Origin: Zoroaster sp. YZ-2022
Taxonomy: Eukaryota > Echinodermata > Asteroidea > Forcipulatida > Zoroasteridae
Assembly: GCA_029582265.1 (NCBI GenBank)
Contig: CM055835.1
Coordinates: 7,555,500 to 7,619,499 of the forward strand
Length of the DNA: 64,000 bases
Direction of reading: 5' to 3'
Position numbers and translations under genes: made by a program. Position 1 is the first letter of the stretch. Each line of letters starts with the position of its first letter. Below are positions 1-11,555 of the stretch, piece after piece. The notes under the pieces were generated by a model. That model did no database searches and was not told where the DNA came from. It worked only from the letters and a program-made list of their open reading frames with translations.

Positions 1-305
1 GTTTGTCTGTCCATACGTTTTGTCTTGTCTTGTAAGGCATCCCCAACTCTACCGGGATATGCCTCCATTTCATCTTTTTATGTCCAATACTTTTCACCTT
101 ATTGTAGATTGATTTATTAATACTATTATCTGTATACTGTGACTTGAGAATTGTGAAATGGACATAAATGTGAATGAAATTGAATTGAAACGTTTGACAG
201 GTTTGTTTCTGTACATATATGTATATCTTGATTGTTACAGTATGAAAGAATGAATGCATTTAAAGACATTTAACCAAATGTGTATACAGGCTTAAATCAT
301 ACTTG

Positions 306-528
306 CAGAGATGCCAACATTTACGATTTAGGCGTAATTTTTACGATTTATTGAGTCCAATTACGATTGTACGATCCTTGTATCAATTTTTGGCCAGCCG
401 CGAAACCAACGATGTAAAGAACCACATGTGTTTACGGCACGCGCACCGTAGTTCATCAGTCGTTTACATGACGAAAACCTTTCGTTAGGCGAATTACTCT
501 TTTTCAATTTGGAATGTTGGCATCTCTG
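306..528. mobile_element. 223-base MITE, CAGAGATGCCAACATT ends
   Basis: Terminal inverted repeats CAGAGATGCCAACATT and AATGTTGGCATCTCTG are perfect over 16 bases. A perfect 6-base duplication TACTTG flanks the element (300-305 and 529-534). The ends are hAT-like, but a 6-base duplication is short for hAT, so the superfamily is open. Confidence 0.8.
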
Positions 529-603
529 TACTTGATGTTAACCAAGAACTGACTCAAGTAAGTCTAGTAAGAAATGTAATGTTGTATTTTTCCTTGTGTT
601 TAG

Positions 604-650
604 TATCTCAGACGCATCAAGTGTTACGACAAGCAAGAGGCAATCTAGAG
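604..650 (+). CDS. Possible internal exon of an unidentified gene
   Basis: A 47-base segment is bordered by a good acceptor (ccttgtgtttag) and a good donor (gag|gtaaga). Two frames are open. One reads ISDASSVTTSKRQSR and the other SQTHQVLRQARGNLE. Either joins in frame to the segment at 2668. The protein was not recognised. Confidence 0.35.
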
Positions 651-832
651 GTAAGATAACATGGTTTGTTTCTTGAGTACACTGAGTGTGCATTGTGCAA
701 TGATTGGGAAATATGGAAAGATATTATGGAAGTATAAGATATGGTTCTGGTTAAGATAATAGCATTATTCATAAAGATTGTTAAAGTGTGCTCTGAATAA
801 AGGCATAAAACATTTCACTATTTTCACATTAA

Positions 833-1450
833 CCCTAACTCCCTAAGCATTTTTACTAGAAACCTTCCTCAACCTATGAAATCCCAACACCATGGTTGAC
901 TGTTGCTGGTTTACAGTACTCAACCCATCAAACTCCAACAGTCCACTTGCCATAACAGTACTCAACCCGTCAAACTCCAACAGGCCCTTAGCTGTTGGAT
1001 TTTGATTGAGTGGGGACACATGGCCCAAAGTAAAGTTTGAACACTGGAGTCACACAGTACTCAACCCATCATAATCCAACAATTGTTTTCATGCTAAAAA
1101 AACTTAACTATACAAAAACTAAAACACCCTATGGAATAAATGGTAGGTTCTAGTTGTATGATGTTAGACACAATGCCAAGCGTACCTAAGTACAATATTT
1201 GCCTTTATCAGTTGTTTATTACAGCAGGTTGCATACACACTCTCTCCACTCAAAGTCTAACAATGTTGCATGCTAGTAGAACCACCGTCCTCACTCAATC
1301 AAAATCCAACACTGTTACTGCACACATACAGTACTCATCCAGCCATATTCCAACACTTTACACATGCCATATCAGAAGTACACAGTACTCAACCCATCAA
1401 ACTCCAACAATCCCTGGTGTTGGAGTTTGGCTGGATGGGGATCGTTAGGG
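833..1450. mobile_element. TTAA-flanked MITE with CCCTAAC/GTTAGGG ends and internal 30-base repeats
   Basis: TTAA sits at 829-832 and 1451-1454, and the ends are CCCTAACTCC and GTTAGGG. The interior holds about six copies, in both orientations, of a unit like agtactcaacccatcaaact. Short + strand open frames here are repeat artefacts. Confidence 0.65.
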
Positions 1451-1491
1451 TTAATGACACAACATATTAAGCTTCTATTTAATGCATGTAG

Positions 1492-2470
1492 GTCATTCCA
1501 CCAGGTCGGGGCAAGCTTTGTGATAGGTGCCCCTTGTTTACATAGGTAAATGTACCATTTATTATCATTTATTATGACTCCTAATTAACATAACTTCCTA
1601 TTCAAGGCACAGAGATTAATTTCATTCTAATTTGAAGAACAACTGAGAATATGCACTCAAAATAAGGATATTGAATGGTACATCTACCTACGTAACAAGG
1701 ACACCATGTCACAAAGCTTACCTCAACCTGGTGGAATGACCCAAGAATGTGCACTCATAATAAGGATAATGAATGGTACATCTACCTAACAAGGACACCA
1801 TGTCACAAAGCTTGCCCCCAACCTGGTGTAATGACCCAAGAATGTGCACTCATAATAAGGATAATGAATGGTACATCTACCTACGTAACAAGGACACCAT
1901 GTCACAAAGCTTGCCCCAACCTGGTGGAATGACCCAAGAATGTGCACTCATAATAAGGATATTGAATGGTACATCTACCTACGTAACAAGGACACCATGT
2001 CACAAAGCTTACCTCAACCTGGTGGAATGACCCAAGAATGTGCACTTATAATAAGGATAATGAATGGTACATCGTAACAAGGAGTGTCGTGGCCGAACGG
2101 TCTAGCTTACCGGACTCAAGTTCTGGTGTTAGCAGCAGAATGCGGGTTCGAAACCCGGCCGTGACACTTGTGTCCTTGAGCAAGACACTTAACCATAATT
2201 GCTTCTTTCCACCCAGGGGTTAAATGGGTACCTGTGAGGGCAGAGTTGGTTGATTAGCCCTATATGCGCTGTAATGGCAGCAATTGAGCTGTATACTCCC
2301 CAGGGAGCTGAGATGGTTTCAGGAATGATTTATGAGCCTTATGAGCAGGGGTAATAATATAATGCACCTTGAGCACCACTCAGTTGGTGGATGTGTGCGC
2401 TATATAAGTCCACACATTATTATTATTATTATTACCATGTCACAAAGCTTGTCCCTACCTGGTGGAATGA
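1492..2470. mobile_element. GGTCATTCC-ended foldback with internally amplified ~98-base units
   Basis: It starts GGTCATTCCACCAGGT and ends with the reverse complement ACCTGGTGGAATGACC. The left end is an inverted copy of the unit. Direct ~98-base units follow (landmark catgtcacaaagctt near 1704, 1799, 1898 and 1996), and the last unit is split by the SINE at 2084-2434. Confidence 0.7.
2084..2434 (+). mobile_element. tRNA-Leu-headed SINE with ATT tail, full length
   Basis: The head carries box A (TGGCCGAACGG) and box B (GGGTTCGAAACCC) with a long variable arm and a CAA-type anticodon loop, so tRNA-Leu is the likely source. The body has the widespread CTTGAGCAAGACACTTAACC motif and a tail tgcgctatataagtcc(n)(ATT)n. 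It is inserted in a tandem repeat unit. Related copies lie at 4891, 63119 and 45419. Confidence 0.85.
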
Positions 2471-2667
2471 CCATATATTTTGATTAAAAGAAAATAAACA
2501 TACTTTGAGAAGCAGTTTTGCCAATAATACCAGTGTTGTACTCTTTCTTTGAAGAACAAGATGGATGTACACATGTAAGACATTCTGAAAGCAATTATGT
2601 TAATCATCTGCACAAAGACATAATTATGATGAATTGAATTATGTTTAATCTCCTTGTGTGTATACAG

Positions 2668-2759
2668 GCACAGACCAATACAGCCTCTCCATAGAGATGA
2701 TACAAGAATGGATATCAAGGCAACATTTCAGGAGCTTCTCAAGACTATTGGCCACTTAG
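2668..2759 (+). CDS. Possible terminal exon of the same unidentified gene
   Basis: The acceptor tccttgtgtgtatacag ends at 2667. Joined to the exon at 604-650, one frame continues GTDQYSLSIEMIQEWISRQ and on to SRLLAT, stopping at 2757-2759. The alternative frame stops at 2692-2694 after AQTNTASP. A 21-base tandem repeat overlaps the end. The nearest AATAAA (3173-3178) lies in the neighbouring MITE. Weak call, based on splice signals and open frames only. Confidence 0.35.
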
Positions 2760-2850
2760 CTAATACTGTTGGTCACTTGGCCAAAACTGTTGGCCACTTC
2801 GCCAAGACTGTGTTGGCCACTTGGCCAAGACTTTTGGCCACTTGGTCATG
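2745..2850 (+). repeat. 21-base tandem repeat, five copies
   Basis: Diverged copies of a unit like ttggccacttggccaagact. The core TTGGCCA.TTGGCCAA is itself close to palindromic. Confidence 0.75.
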
Positions 2851-2862
2851 TAGAAACAGCTA

Positions 2863-3496
2863 AGGGGCCACACAGAATTATCAATTTTCGAAAATGTGGG
2901 TGGGTAAAAGAAAATAATTGAAAATTGAAATGCGGCGGTCTTTTTCCAATCATCGGTGCCGTTCCGTTGTCAGTCAACCTTGTCCAGATAGTTCAGATAG
3001 TTCCAACGGTAGATAGATTGGGAGATGGAGCGCATGGGGACGATGTTGGTTATTAGCGTAACCACTGCAGCGCTACGCCGATAAACAGTCACGCCAACAG
3101 TCAAAACAGCACCGTTTATTGACTTGAATTGAATTCTACCAGTGCAGCGCTGAGTACATGTTCAATCATTGTAATAAACATGGCTACCATCATGCATATT
3201 ATGTGCAAGATATCGCCACATCTGTAACATTTTTGGACGCAGCAAAAGCTGATCATAAGAAATCCACATTCACTGTATGAACGTTTCGTCTGTGCATCCT
3301 GTTTGTTATCAAAAAGTCACATTGAACAAGACATTTTTGGATTGTTTTGGCAACTTTGCATTTTTCCCCCTCTTTTTAATTCTTGTTAATTGGCCCATAT
3401 ATTCTTGCAGAGTTTCATTAACTTTCCTTGAATGAGGAAGCTCAAAAAAAATTGAAATTTTTTTTTTAAAAACATTGGTAATTCTGAGTGGCCCCT
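2863..3496. mobile_element. 634-base MITE, AGGGGCCAC ends
   Basis: The left end AGGGGCCACACAGAATTA pairs with the right-end reverse complement AGGGGCCACTCAGAATTA. No transposase is present. It contains the AATAAA that could end the upstream candidate gene. Confidence 0.65.
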
Positions 3497-3499
3497 AAA

Positions 3500-4590
3500 T
3501 ATCTGTTCAAAGATGTTTTATAAGGATTTCTTCCAAAAAGCTTGTTAATTCTAAAATACAATTAAAGTTCTGACAAGGTATAGACCATGACACACATCAT
3601 TTTATACAAAGGAACCCTGTAGGTCAAACTCTGACAGACAAAAGCTGTACAAGAATAACATCTGATATTGTGAGATGTCAACAGAACATTGTTTATTTTT
3701 GGTGTTTTAAAGAAGGCACTGCATTTTAAGTAATATTCATCTGTAATGTTAACACTAAATAAAATGTTATGTGAAAATTGCCCATATAAACATGCACAGT
3801 GTTTGCCTGTCATGAAATCCCCTGGTACTCTCCCATTGTTAACATGAGACATAGATGAATACCAGTACAGGGTTGCTGAGTCAATATTGAACAAGACATA
3901 TCTTGTAAAGTAGTGTGGTCATGATTTATAGACACTTTAGCTTGGATCGCTTGTATCATACAAACTTCAAAATTTCATTCCTTTGATGTTTTCCCTTTTT
4001 ACTTTGTTTATATAACATTTTAAATTTAATTTTAAATTCAAAAGTAAAATTTCTCAAATTTGTGAAAGCAAATATTTTAGCATGACGTGATAGTGAGACA
4101 GTATGTTCTTGCCCCATATGAAGTTGACTATGAGTATAGTGTTAAACACTTAAATAAAAACAGTACTTGAAGTCTTTGTATCATCACTAAGTTATTTTCT
4201 ACTTAAAAGTTGTAGCAAAATTATAAAGTGCAAAAATAAGTAGTTAGTTGTGTGGCATCTTGACCTTGACTCATAGGCTTTATTACATGATGACTCACCA
4301 GTATTATACTTGGAGCATAACACCATGACCACATTGGCTGGGATATGAAGACCCATTCTGAAGGCTCAGCTGTTAGAACACAACATGGATGTACTGAACC
4401 ACTTGGTCATGATACACCGTCTTCATTGGTGGCCATTTTGATTAACCCTCTCATTCTCCAAGCAATTGTCCACCCATTTGCCACACTGGTCAAGAACAGT
4501 CAACTGCCTGGTTTTGGTATCTTTTGTCTGGCAGAGTGGTTTGGATCTGTCCAGTGATTTGCATTATACATTATTTGACTTGCTAAACCT
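3500..4590. other. No gene or repeat recognised
   Basis: AT-rich sequence. The 110-residue minus-strand frame (3562-3894) and a 70-residue + frame at 4345 have no motif or splice support. Confidence 0.5.
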
Positions 4591-4734
4591 TCCTAGTGCA
4601 TGATAAGGTCATATTACCATTGCTGCTGCATAAATGAGTCATTAATTTTTAGTCACTGTGTTCATCCTAAACAAGGACACTGATTCCATGCCCTGTTTAA
4701 AGTCTGCTCTGATCATGATGATGATATTGTCCTT
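4590..4734. repeat. Dispersed repeat with GGCATGGAAT core, copy 1
   Basis: It matches 58230-58418 in the same orientation (shared ttgctgctgcataaatgag, then ccatgccctgtt, then ctgctctgat) and 51086-51275 partly inverted. Its right end runs directly into the TTAA at 4735-4738. Confidence 0.6.
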
Positions 4735-4738
4735 TTAA

Positions 4739-5527
4739 CCAGTTCGCACCGGGAATAAAAAAGTTTTTCCGAACCCCGTGGCGGGTTTATTTTTACCGCA
4801 CAAACACGACCAATGGTGCTCACCAGAGCGTGACCGGGGAGACCGCGTCTTCCACCGTATGCTTATGGCTCGTTGCCACGTCGACCGGGAGTGTCGTGGC
4901 CGAGCGGTCTAGCGCACCGAACTCAAGTTCTGGTGTTGCCAGCAGCAGGGTGTGGGTTCGAGCCCCGGTCGTGACACTTGTATCCTTGAGCAAGGTACTT
5001 AACCATAATTGCTTCGTCCTTCGGATGGGACGTAAAGCCGTAGGTCCCGTGTGTTGTATAATGCACGTAAAGTGGATTGTCGGCCGAGCGGTTCAGCGAC
5101 TGATCTCAAGTTCTGGTGTTGCCAGCAGCAGAGTGTGGGTTCGAGCCCCAGCCGTGACACTTGTGTCCTTGAGCAAGACACTTAACCATAATTGCTTCTT
5201 CCACCCAGGGTTTAAAATGGGTACCTGTGAAGGCAGAGATGGTTTGCTCTCTATGCTAGAAATGGCAGCAATTGAGCTGTATACTCCCCAGGGAGCTGAG
5301 ATGGTTTCAGGAATGATTTATGAGCCTTATGAGCCTTATGAGCAGGGATAATAATATAATGCGCCTTGAGCGCCACTTAGTTGGTGGATACGTGCGCTAT
5401 ATAAATCTATACATTATTATTATTATTATTATTATTATCTATACAAATATTGCCGAGAATCCTGTGGCGTGTTTAGACGCTGTCCAAAAAAAAATTGCGT
5501 GTATACACGGCCTCCGACGCGAACTGG
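4739..5527. mobile_element. TTAA-flanked MITE (CCAGTTCGC ends) carrying a nested composite SINE
   Basis: TTAA lies at 4735-4738 and 5528-5531. The ends are CCAGTTCGCACCGGG and GACGCGAACTGG. The 243-base copy at 51634-51876 shows the uninterrupted form. Here the middle is filled by the SINE at 4891-5437. Confidence 0.8.
4891..5437 (+). mobile_element. Composite (dimeric) tRNA-Leu SINE
   Basis: Two tRNA heads lie in tandem. The first (4891-~5075) has a different body containing cttcggatgggacgtaaagc. The second (~5079-5437) has the same body and ATT tail as the 2084 copy. The host is the CCAGTTCGC MITE. Confidence 0.8.
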
Positions 5528-5709
5528 TTAAGGCATGACATTGCTTGTGAAGGCAATTTTTGACTCAGTTTGACCATTGTGGCAAAAAGGAAGGTGGATA
5601 CATGATGTTCTTCTGAGAGTCTGAATTGTAATATAATTATAAAACAGAACTGTCAACCAAGATGTATGTAATACCAATATATGTATATATTGCTGGCAAC
5701 CAATATATA

Positions 5710-5938
5710 CATAACAGCAAAAGAAACGTCACCCCTAAAAAATATTTATTATTTTCATTTTATAATTAATATAATTTGTTTAATGAAGAATATTATGAGT
5801 ATGGAGTGTAACACGAACACAATGTGGCAAATTTGGTTGACCTCAAAATTTGTCATGCGTGACGTCTGAGGACACATAAGCTAAACACGTTCTCAGACTT
5901 ATCAAAATTTAGGGGGTGACGTTTCTTTTGCTGTTATG
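5710..5938. mobile_element. 229-base mariner-like MITE
   Basis: TA flanks both ends (5708-5709, 5939-5940). The ~30-base inverted repeats begin CATAACAGCAAAAGAAACG. No transposase remains. Confidence 0.8.
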
Positions 5939-5940
5939 TA

Positions 5941-6690
5941 TAGATGAATTATCAGTCACATGTCATTGCTTACAGTATATTATAATAGCATAGACTACAT
6001 TGTTAATCTTAATATTTGATGGAGGTGCCGCCTGTATTGATGAGATTCCATGATCATTTATAATAGGAAGATAACATCCTGAGGGAAGAAAGGAATAATG
6101 TGGTAATGTATCACAGGATGATGATATCCTGAAAGTATGAAGTCATCTTCCTGATAGCATTTACCTCAGTATCCTGAGAAACATATCAAGAAGATGTAAT
6201 CCTAATTTCATATTATTAGTATCCTGAGATACACTGATCTCGTAGATGACAAACGGAAAAACTGATAACGTCACCCTGTGATTAATTATCTTGACTGTAT
6301 CCCAGAATATCATCTTCCCATGATAAATTATTTTGATATCATGACACATCGCATGGCACCTCAGAGCTCTGTGGGAAAGTAATTTATGCTACAAAAAGTA
6401 TGTATATACCAGATGCATGGAGACTACGTAATCAATGTGTGCTGCTTTTAAATGAATTTGTAAAATTCATCATTTAGAAATAATCAAATGAAATAATTTG
6501 TGCCAAATTCCAATTCCAAGTACAGAAGGTTGATTGCTTTTAGTGTTGATTAAAATTGTGCAATAGATTCAGGGCGTAAATTTTAGGCTGATCCAATGAC
6601 AGTAGAATTGTAAAGATGAAATTATTTTTCTTGATTTTGTTTTCTTCTGTTTTGTAACTTTATAATAATTTTTTTCAAAGTGTGAATTTG
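5941..6690. other. Unassigned, with a weak inverted pair
   Basis: gaggtgccgcctg near 6022 and gcatggcacctc near 6350 may be eroded element ends, with atcctgag-type short repeats between them. Otherwise nothing recognised. Confidence 0.35.
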
Positions 6691-6699
6691 TTTGTTTAA

Positions 6700-7012
6700 C
6701 CCTCCTATGGTTTGACCTTTCAAAACCTTTCAAAATCTGCTTACGGGCCAAAATGGCTATCAATTATTATGAACCCTTTAAAACCCTCCAGAATTTGTTG
6801 CTACTGAACTACCACACCTTTCAATACCCTTTGAAAGGTATTGAAACATTTCAACACCAGTTTGTTCAGAGAGTTGTTACACCTTTCGAAACCTTTCATA
6901 GGTCCCTTTTGTCAGACAGTTTTCTCACCTTTCAAAACCCTTCAGTACAGCAAACTTGAAAGGTTTTGAAAGGTCTGACAATTCTATGGCAACTGCACTG
7001 TACATAGGAGGG
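6700..7012. mobile_element. TTAA-flanked MITE, CCCTCCTATG/CATAGGAGGG ends
   Basis: TTAA at 6696-6699 and 7013-7016, with perfect 10-base terminal inverts. The interior holds repeated acctttcaaaaccct-like segments in both orientations. Confidence 0.75.
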
Positions 7013-7544
7013 TTAATAGCTGAAAGTACATAAGATAGACATTTTGTAAGGGTACATTAATACAGAGTATACTTAGGGAAGGTTGGTGATTTAAGACTGG
7101 AATTTCAAAAGAAATCTGTGCAAAGATGGCGTATTACAATGTCTTGTTTGGTTTTAAAATAAAATCTTGGGTTTGAAAGGGATTTTTGGAAAGCGAGGAA
7201 ACATTTTTAGTTTTGATTCTTAAATAGAAGTCAAATTGTAACGCGTAAATTATTTAGCCTCATTAGAAAAATTCAAGATTTAAGAGATACAAATATATTT
7301 TAATAGTTGAGAATTGGTTATGTTAACAAGTTCAAATATTGACATTCCTTATTTAAGGGCGAGACATAAATTAGTTTTTTGTGTACATTTTCAAGCTGCA
7401 ATTTGTTTGAAAGTATTAAGTACTTAAAGTTTTGGCAAGAAACATCTTAATATCACCTAATCAACAATAAGAATAGCAGATAATAACATCCAGAGAGCTA
7501 TGATGTCAACCAAATGAGAACTGTAACTCTTCACTTGTACACAG

Positions 7545-7800
7545 CAGGGCTGTGATGCCTCAGGATTTTTCCTGATTTCAGGATTTATTACAAAGAGAAG
7601 TAGCCACTAAGGAAAGAAAGAAGTAGCCTGTATTGTGTCCTAACCTCTAGTTTCTTGTTTGTGGGGATGTGGAGAGTCAGTAAATCCTCCCAAATGAAAC
7701 ATCCAGGAGGTTCAGGGGGCTTTGTCCTCTAGACCAAAGGGAGACCCAGGCATGCTTCACATTTTTCAGGATTTTTTACTTTTGTCAAATCACAACCCTG
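7545..7800. mobile_element. hAT-like MITE, CAGGGCTGTGAT ends
   Basis: The ends are CAGGGCTGTGAT and ATCACAACCCTG. The flanks gtacacag and gcacagag agree at 6 of 8 bases, as expected for an old 8-base duplication. A related copy lies at 14612-14840. Confidence 0.65.
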
Positions 7801-7919
7801 GCACAGAGCTGTAACAAAAACAAGAAATCAATAAATAAAGAACTAGACTTTTGAAGTTATTCATTTCTGAGGGTTTCCATGGTTTCAGTTCTGCACTCAT
7901 TTTGTAGTCATGTTGTATA

Positions 7920-8343
7920 TGTGACCATCCACCACAAAGGGACTGTAAAGTCGAAAATTTCACATTTGGAGGTTCATATATTTTTGGAAAGAGTATATCA
8001 TAAGGTTTAAAATGATACCAAACACAAGTCATTCCTACATTCCTACGTGAAGTTATGGTGTATCAAAGTCATTACACTAATTACTTACACTTCCATATAA
8101 ACTTCATATAAACTTACATTTTGTACAGATTTATGAACTCATTGCCCGAAAGAAAACGTGGTTTTCATGATTTTTGAAATTGAATTTAATTCTGAAATTT
8201 TCAGAACTAAAGGAGAATATTTCAAACTTTTCATTTCTAAAAAAATACCAAAATGGACAACTGACTGATTTTTCATGCATTTCAAGCCGTACTGCTAAAT
8301 CAACGTGTGCGACTTTACAGCCCGTTCGTGGTGGACAGTCACA
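7920..8343. mobile_element. 424-base TA-flanked MITE, TGTGACCATCC ends
   Basis: The left end TGTGACCATCCACCACAAA is matched inverted by TTCGTGGTGGACAGTCACA. TA lies at both borders, and a second shared inverted block (ctgtaaagtcg / cgactttacag) continues inward. Confidence 0.75.
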
Positions 8344-8903
8344 TATAAAAAAAACAAGAATATTCAGATGGAAAACTGTTGTCTCTCATTGACAGGCATG
8401 CACCATAGAGCATCTACATGTAGTCTGGAAACGTTTCCAGCGTCCTTCAACACTGTATGCCATATGGGCTTTGTATTCCAAATCTGAATTTTCCTTTTTT
8501 TTTAATTTGTGAGTTGCATGCCTGTCTTAGCTATGTGTATTTAGCATACATTGATATGTAAGGGCAGAGACTAGACTGGCTCAAATTTGATTGATTACTT
8601 AAACTGTGGATGGTCTGGAAATTGTTGATCTTGGTTGATTTTGTTTTACATATGTCGGTATAAGGGTGAAATCAAATCAATTGTTTATCACTGACACAAT
8701 AATTTCATCAATCTATATATTTTGTCTTTATTTGGTAATGGAGGTTAGATTGGGGCTGTATATATATTTTGATCTTGATTGTGATCTGTTACCAACTCTG
8801 TAAAAAGGTTATTTAAGTCCCGTTATACATTCACATGTCACTTGCAGTTTTCTCCCATTCATCTTTTAAAATAAACTCTGTTGAAATATGTATTATTAAT
8901 ATA

Positions 8904-9395
8904 CAGTGTGTCTAAAAAAAAATGCAAACAAAATTTAACGGAATGCCAGACGTAGAATGAGTAACCAACATAGATAATATAGGTATGGTTTGAAATATAC
9001 ACCTTTCCACTTTAAAATGAGACATCAAATGTCCAAATCTGATAATTTTTGACAGAGTTATGAGTACTTTTCCAAGAGAGGTCAAATTGACGATGGGACC
9101 AAGTTTTCAATTTTAGGCATTGGGACAAAGGTAGCCTAATTGCCTCTGTGTGGATAATTGCCTGGCCTACAAAAATGTGTTTAGCGAGTAAACACAATTC
9201 TAAACACTTTCTTGCTATCAGTTTGTAAACATGTTTACGTGCTAAACATTTTTAGCATGAGGACCGATAGTTTTTAGCCATTGAAAAGTGGAAAGGTGTA
9301 TCTTTCAAACCATACCTATATTATCTATGCTGGTTACTCATTCTACGTCTGGCATTCCGTTAAATTTTGTTTGCATTTTTTTTGGAGACACACTG
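8904..9395. mobile_element. 492-base mariner-like MITE with ~115-base inverted repeats
   Basis: TA at 8902-8903 and 9396-9397. The ends CAGTGTGTCTAAAAAAAAAT and its inverse continue as long terminal inverts through tagaatgagtaaccaacata. The CAGTGTGTC start is typical of Tc1/mariner derivatives. Confidence 0.85.
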
Positions 9396-9399
9396 TATA

Positions 9400-10220
9400 A
9401 TTCTGAAACGAAAAATGATAAAGTGGTGGGAACATATACCAAAATAATGCTGATGTCCTCTTTTGAAAATTCAAAATTCAATATATGGGACTTATGTAAC
9501 CTTTTTCAGTTTAATCTTCAACACCCCTGTCCTGTCTACCAGTTCAAATGAATAATGTCTTATAATAAGACTATTCCAATCAGTCTAAAAGAAAGTCATA
9601 TGTGTACAATTGAGAATTATAATGAAATGCCTGAAAATATATGCTGTCATTCAATTGTAAAAAATATATATAGAACGCATACCAAAAGTGCCTAAAAGCT
9701 GTGCTTTAAGAAATTGTTGCAAGTGTAGTTGTGTGCTAGTACTGATTTCATTTTACTTTGTACCATGGAGTATGTTCAAAACATGTAGCTAAATACTGTA
9801 GTTTTATTTCATTGACTTGATAACTGTCAACTCTGTTCATATGTCGATAAGAGACAAGAATACAGACACTTTTGAGAAGTAATTTTATTCATATAACTTC
9901 CATACTCCGTGGTGCTCAATATGATTTGATTATTCACATTGTCAGTACATGTATAATATAGGTAAATGTGCCTCACTCTGATAACAGTAATATTATAGTT
10001 ATATAATTGTATTCACTGTTTTGAAGTTATAATACATTAATCCCCCCCCCCCAAATAAATTAATAAAGATACAAAATAAAATAAATAATACACTAGCACA
10101 TGTTTGTATAAGCAGGGAAACTGAGGAGATCCTATTGTATGTCCACTATTTAGCAACATCCCTTTGGTTTGTACACAAAAACCAACTGAGGACCTCACTC
10201 ACAACAGAGTAACTACCTGT
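9400..10220. other. No gene recognised
   Basis: AT-rich, with a C10 run at 10041. Same character as 8350-8900, 11560-12170, 12880-13310 and 14850-15300, where nothing could be assigned either. Confidence 0.5.
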
Positions 10221-10225
10221 ATTGT

Positions 10226-10730
10226 TCCCTTTTGTTATAAGTCATTGCTATTATGGGAAGACATACTGGCTAACACACAATTTGCTTTTTTTATGGTGTA
10301 AACCAAGGACTTATAACAAAAGTCAACAATGGGTTCTCGGGTGGCGGTTATTTTTATTTATTTTTTAATGCAGATTCGCCCCAAACAAGGCTAAAAGCCA
10401 CTCTTGGTAAGGGGCTACAAGAAGAAAACATAGAAGATGAAAATAACTCCGGAAGACTGAAGGTAGGAATTGATATTCCTCTTAAAACTGTCTAGATTGT
10501 AGGATGTAGGGAAACATGCACCAGGCAAGGAGTTCCAAAGAGATGCAGTACGTGGAAAAAAGCTGCTGGAATAGCTCTTTGTTCTACATCTCGGATGTTG
10601 GCAATTGTTCTCTGTTGAAAAATGTGTACAAATCAAATGTGTAAAAATCAAATTGAATATAATACATGAAAAGTTAAGTCCAACAAAAGAGGGGAACAAT
10701 AGGAGGTCCTCGGTTTACACCATAAATAAA
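10226..10730. repeat. Inverted-repeat cluster around a LINE fragment
   Basis: cttttgttataagtc (about 10228) pairs with gacttataacaaaag (about 10310). ggtgtaaaccaaggac (about 10295) pairs with gtcctcggtttacacc (about 10705). The second pair brackets the reverse-transcriptase remnant at 10460-10600. Confidence 0.5.
10460..10600 (-). pseudogene. LINE reverse-transcriptase C-terminal remnant
   Basis: The minus-strand peptide contains RTKSYSSSFFPRTASLWNSL followed by LDSFKRNINSYL. This is the usual C-terminal signature of jockey/CR1-type LINE ORF2 proteins. Nothing upstream of the reverse transcriptase survives. Confidence 0.75.
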
Positions 10731-11114
10731 AGTGCTTGGGTTTGTTTGAGTTCAGTTTGTATTGTATTGTTTGAATTTAGCTTGTTGATTTTGTGTATGC
10801 AGGCCAACTTGTAGTAAAGTAAGACCACTTTCCATTTTGAAGTGTTAATGATTGAAGTTGACAGTCGAGACAATTTCCTTAAACTGTATGTACAGTAGCA
10901 TTACCTCATCATCAGGGCTAGAGCTAACAACAGCAAATGTAACCAAAGCTTTATTGGTTGGGTTGTGGTAACACCATATAGGCCTACGTGTACATGTACA
11001 TGTTTCTCTTGTGAACGGTAGTATTGTAAAGAACAGTTAGTCTTCTCTATGTATAGGGTCTAGCAGTCATAAGTCTCCTGATGATGAATGGACTAAACTG
11101 TTGGATAGTAAGAG

Positions 11115-11555
11115 GGGTCATTCCATGAACGTGGGACCCAAAGTGTGACATGGAGGTCAAAATTTCAAGTTCATTAAATAAAGAAAAAAAAATATCAGTT
11201 TTGTTACCTTATTTATCATAGTTTTGTAGGTTGTCATCTTTTAAAATAATAGATACAAACATTAAAATTGGTGTCATGTATTTACTTCCTGCTTCACCTG
11301 ATATGAGGTTAACGATGTAACAAAATTACAAGGGGACACCGTGTCTTGTTACGTTGTGTAATATACTGACTAAAGTTAATGGATCAAAATAGGGGAGACC
11401 CAAGAAATTTTTGTTTGTTGTCATAGTAGGTCTGTATGAGATGCAACAATAGGTGAAAGTTATAATCATCAGCTCGTACGATGTAAGGAATAACACGGGC
11501 CCCAATATCTGAAATACATGGAAAACACAAGTGTCCCACGTTCATGGAATGACCC
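11115..11555. mobile_element. 441-base MITE, GGGTCATTCCATG ends, flanked by AGAG
   Basis: The left end GGGTCATTCCATGAACGTGG is mirrored by CCACGTTCATGGAATGACCC. AGAG lies on both sides (11111-11114, 11556-11559). The same ends and flank occur at 54074-54613. Confidence 0.85.

Noticed and set aside
3562..3894. 110-residue minus-strand ORF
   Set aside because: No domain, signal or splice support; length is expected by chance in AT-rich DNA of this size.
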